Part shown: piece after piece, positions 5,282-5,300 of the stretch
How positions within the stretch are numbered: the first letter of the stretch is position 1
Layout: each line of letters opens with the position of its first letter
From: Salsipaludibacter sp038233055
GTDB taxonomy: Bacteria; Actinomycetota; Nitriliruptoria; Nitriliruptorales; Nitriliruptoraceae
DNA length: 5,300 bases
NCBI GenBank assembly: GCA_038233055.1
Contig: JBBSMS010000194.1
Span: forward strand, 1-5,300
Direction: 5' to 3'
Translations under genes and position numbers: made by a program
The notes under the pieces: generated by a model
Seen by the model: only the letters and a program-made list of their open reading frames with translations
Database searches by the model: none
Told to the model about the DNA's origin: nothing

Positions 5282-5300
5282 TCAGTCCAACAGGCTCGGC
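5282..5300 (-). CDS. Possible C-terminal end of a convergent minus-strand gene (partial)
   Basis: On the minus strand the final bases read P-S-L-L-D then TGA (5284-5282). This is a plausible C-terminus 19 bp beyond the + strand stop at 5262, a normal convergent spacing. Between them a small hairpin, GCGCA (5263-5267) and TGCGC (5271-5275), fits a shared end region. Six codons are too few to identify anything, and this may be chance. Confidence 0.2.

Overview
The window is very GC-rich. GTG starts, G/C-biased third codon positions and TAnnnT-type -10 elements suggest a high-GC actinobacterium (Actinomycetota). No lineage marker is present, so nothing finer can be said. It looks like chromosomal housekeeping and accessory metabolism. 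I see no transposase, integrase, CRISPR array, tRNA, rRNA or phage gene.

Layout. Bases 2-157 hold the C-terminal 51 residues of a YpfJ-type (KPN_02809 family) neutral zinc metallopeptidase on the + strand. Next on the + strand come a 126-aa protein with 16 cysteines, a Csp/DUF326 four-helix-bundle copper-storage protein (244-624), and a RibD C-terminal/dihydrofolate-reductase-like oxidoreductase with a low-complexity repeat tail (732-1421). This meets, tail to tail with a 12-bp gap, a minus-strand class I SAM-dependent methyltransferase (1434-2087). Upstream of that, after a 293-bp gene-free gap holding a perfect 12-bp hairpin, is a minus-strand two-gene operon: an aldo/keto reductase (3556-4524) followed by a MalY/PatB-type PLP-dependent C-S lyase/aminotransferase (2381-3559). 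The two overlap by 4 bases (GTGA), so translation is probably coupled.

Divergent from the operon, across a 149-bp intergenic region with a 9+3+9 bp perfect inverted repeat, is a + strand region (4674-5262). It reads as one small two-helix membrane protein only if the reading frame changes twice. It is either a decayed gene, a gene with assembly indels, or a set of coupled small ORFs. The last few bases may be the C-terminus of a convergent minus-strand gene.

How the genes work together. Only the reductase/lyase pair has strong evidence of joint expression. The copper-storage protein, the DHFR-like protein and the methyltransferase look like independent units. I found no clearly new multi-gene system. 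The points most worth a second look are the frame-broken membrane gene, the palindrome in front of it, the reductase/C-S lyase coupling, and the orphan cytosolic copper-storage protein.
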